A stretch of DNA of 64,000 bases, taken from NCBI RefSeq assembly GCF_003671495.1, contig NZ_RCHN01000022.1, forward strand, positions 113,631 to 177,630. The letters run 5' to 3'. This stretch comes from Ketobacter sp. (GTDB lineage: Bacteria > Pseudomonadota > Gammaproteobacteria > Pseudomonadales > Ketobacteraceae). Under the pieces are notes generated by a model that saw only the letters and a program-made list of their open reading frames with translations, searched no databases and was not told the origin of the DNA. Shown piece after piece: positions 63,156 through 64,000 of the stretch (positions are counted from its first letter, which is position 1; the number at the start of each line of letters is the position of its first letter). A program made the translations under genes and the position numbers.

Positions 63156-63273
63156 TAGCCAGTTCGCATTCCCATCGTGAGGCCGCGACAACGGCCAATA
63201 ACACATATTAACAAGCCATACAAAATGGAATGGACAGTTCTAGTTTCAACCTAATTAAAAGAAAGCAGTAATC

Positions 63274-63894
63274 ATGTTAACGAAGAAACCATTGCTGATA
63301 GCTCTACTTGCCATGTTCTTCCACCCAGCTTGGGCAAGTGAAATTGATGAGGCTATTGAGGCATATAACCATGACGATTATCAAACTTCTTTCCCTATCT
63401 TTAGTCGCTACGCACAACAGGGTGATCCCGAAGCACAAGCTTATGTGGCCGAAATGTATTACTACGGAAGAGGCGTACCACAAAGTTACGAAGCAGCAGT
63501 TACCTGGTTTGAGAGAGCTTCTGAACAAGGCAGCGCGGATGCCCAATACAACCTATCGGTAATCTATGAGCGAGGTGAAGCTTGGCCGACAGAACCAGAC
63601 GCGGCCCTCAGATGGCTTCAGAAGTCAGCTGAACAAGGATTCCCCGACGCACAATTCAATCTTGCAGTGAAATATGAAAGCGGCGATGGTGTTCAGCTGG
63701 ACTATGAAAAAGCGAAGCAATGGTATACCTATGCTGCAAAACAGGGCCATGTAGGCGCGCAAAACAATCTTGGCATGATATATGACACGGGCAAAGGCGT
63801 AACTATAAACTATGAGGAAGCAATGAAGTGGTTCAGGGTTGCAGCCGACCAAAATGAAGCGAGTGCCCAATCCAATCTGAGGTCCGGCCGGTAA
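63274..63894 (+). CDS. Exported Sel1-repeat (TPR-like) protein
   Basis: The 206-residue protein has a signal peptide (MLTKKPLLIALLAMFFHPAWAS) followed by four to five Sel1 repeats. Each contains the pattern A-x-x-G-x-x-x-A-Q-x-x-L-x-x-x-Y-x-x-G with roughly 36-residue spacing. Sel1 repeats form alpha-solenoids that bind partner proteins in the periplasm; the partner is unknown. Like the preceding gene it is AT-rich. The last 106 bases of the window hold no gene that I can support. Confidence 0.86.
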   Translation: MLTKKPLLIALLAMFFHPAWASEIDEAIEAYNHDDYQTSFPIFSRYAQQGDPEAQAYVAEMYYYGRGVPQSYEAAVTWFERASEQGSADAQYNLSVIYERGEAWPTEPDAALRWLQKSAEQGFPDAQFNLAVKYESGDGVQLDYEKAKQWYTYAAKQGHVGAQNNLGMIYDTGKGVTINYEEAMKWFRVAADQNEASAQSNLRSGR

Positions 63895-64000
63895 AAGCGT
63901 TGGATTTAGCCACTTCACCCCTAAAGCATTGAATCATATAGATATTTACTTTCCAGTCTATAACGATTCCTGAAGCTGTTTAAACTGCCCCTGGATCACC

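Overview
The window looks like a stretch of a Gram-negative, probably marine gammaproteobacterial chromosome of medium-high GC. The evidence is a type II secretion operon in the proteobacterial order, a DbpA helicase, FadL/Omp85-type outer-membrane barrels, LrgAB, GltS and a zwf-pgl-edd-eda Entner-Doudoroff operon. I see no rRNA, tRNA, CRISPR array, transposase or phage gene. The species cannot be named from the sequence alone. The oxidative, lipid- or terpenoid-type accessory genes suggest a degrader of hydrophobic compounds.

Layout. (1) 0.3-9.4 kb is central sugar metabolism: zwf-pgl-edd-eda (minus), galU (plus) and galE-PPTase-pgi (minus). (2) 9.6-21.2 kb holds a secreted cysteine-rich protein of unknown function and then gspE-F-G-H-I-J-K-L-M-A-B, a type II secretion operon without gspC, gspD, gspN or gspO in the window. 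(3) 21.3-29.1 kb is mixed: a PilZ protein, a UbiB-like kinase, a MORN-repeat protein, LrgA/LrgB, a 3beta-HSD-type epimerase, a small charged protein behind a perfect CRP-type site, an OmpA lipoprotein and glutathione reductase. (4) 29.1-41.5 kb is the most unusual part. Two divergent transcription units meet at an inverted repeat (35821-35843). The leftward unit encodes two tiny membrane peptides, two membrane proteins of unknown function, a P450cam-like cytochrome P450, a 104-residue protein, a FadL-type porin, and a DapB-like dehydrogenase carrying a copy of the 104-residue protein as its C-terminal domain. The rightward unit encodes an AveC-like membrane protein, an SDR, a NorD-like VWA protein, a NorQ/CbbQ-like AAA+ ATPase, a third tiny membrane peptide and a second AveC-like protein. 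I propose these form one uncharacterised oxidative system for a hydrophobic substrate. (5) 41.5-53.4 kb carries a HAD phosphatase, GltS, PPK2, an AI-2E-family permease, a CPA1 antiporter, two outer-membrane barrels, YjdM/PhnA, a ribbon-helix-helix regulator and a SulP transporter. (6) 53.5-58.9 kb is a second accessory oxidative locus: a TetR regulator with a 24-bp perfect palindromic operator, a carotenoid oxygenase, a saccharopine-dehydrogenase-like reductase and a Tat-exported cholesterol-oxidase-like GMC enzyme. (7) 59.2-64 kb has DbpA, a GGDEF-EAL protein with a degenerate GGDEF site, and a more AT-rich tail with a small membrane protein and a Sel1-repeat protein.

How they work together. 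Zwf, Pgl, Edd and Eda convert glucose-6-phosphate to pyruvate and glyceraldehyde-3-phosphate and make NADPH, while Pgi, GalU and GalE feed sugar nucleotides. The FadL porin, P450, SDR and DapB-like dehydrogenase could import and successively oxidise a lipophilic compound, with the NorQ/NorD-like pair acting as a remodelling chaperone. The last sentence is inference from gene content.
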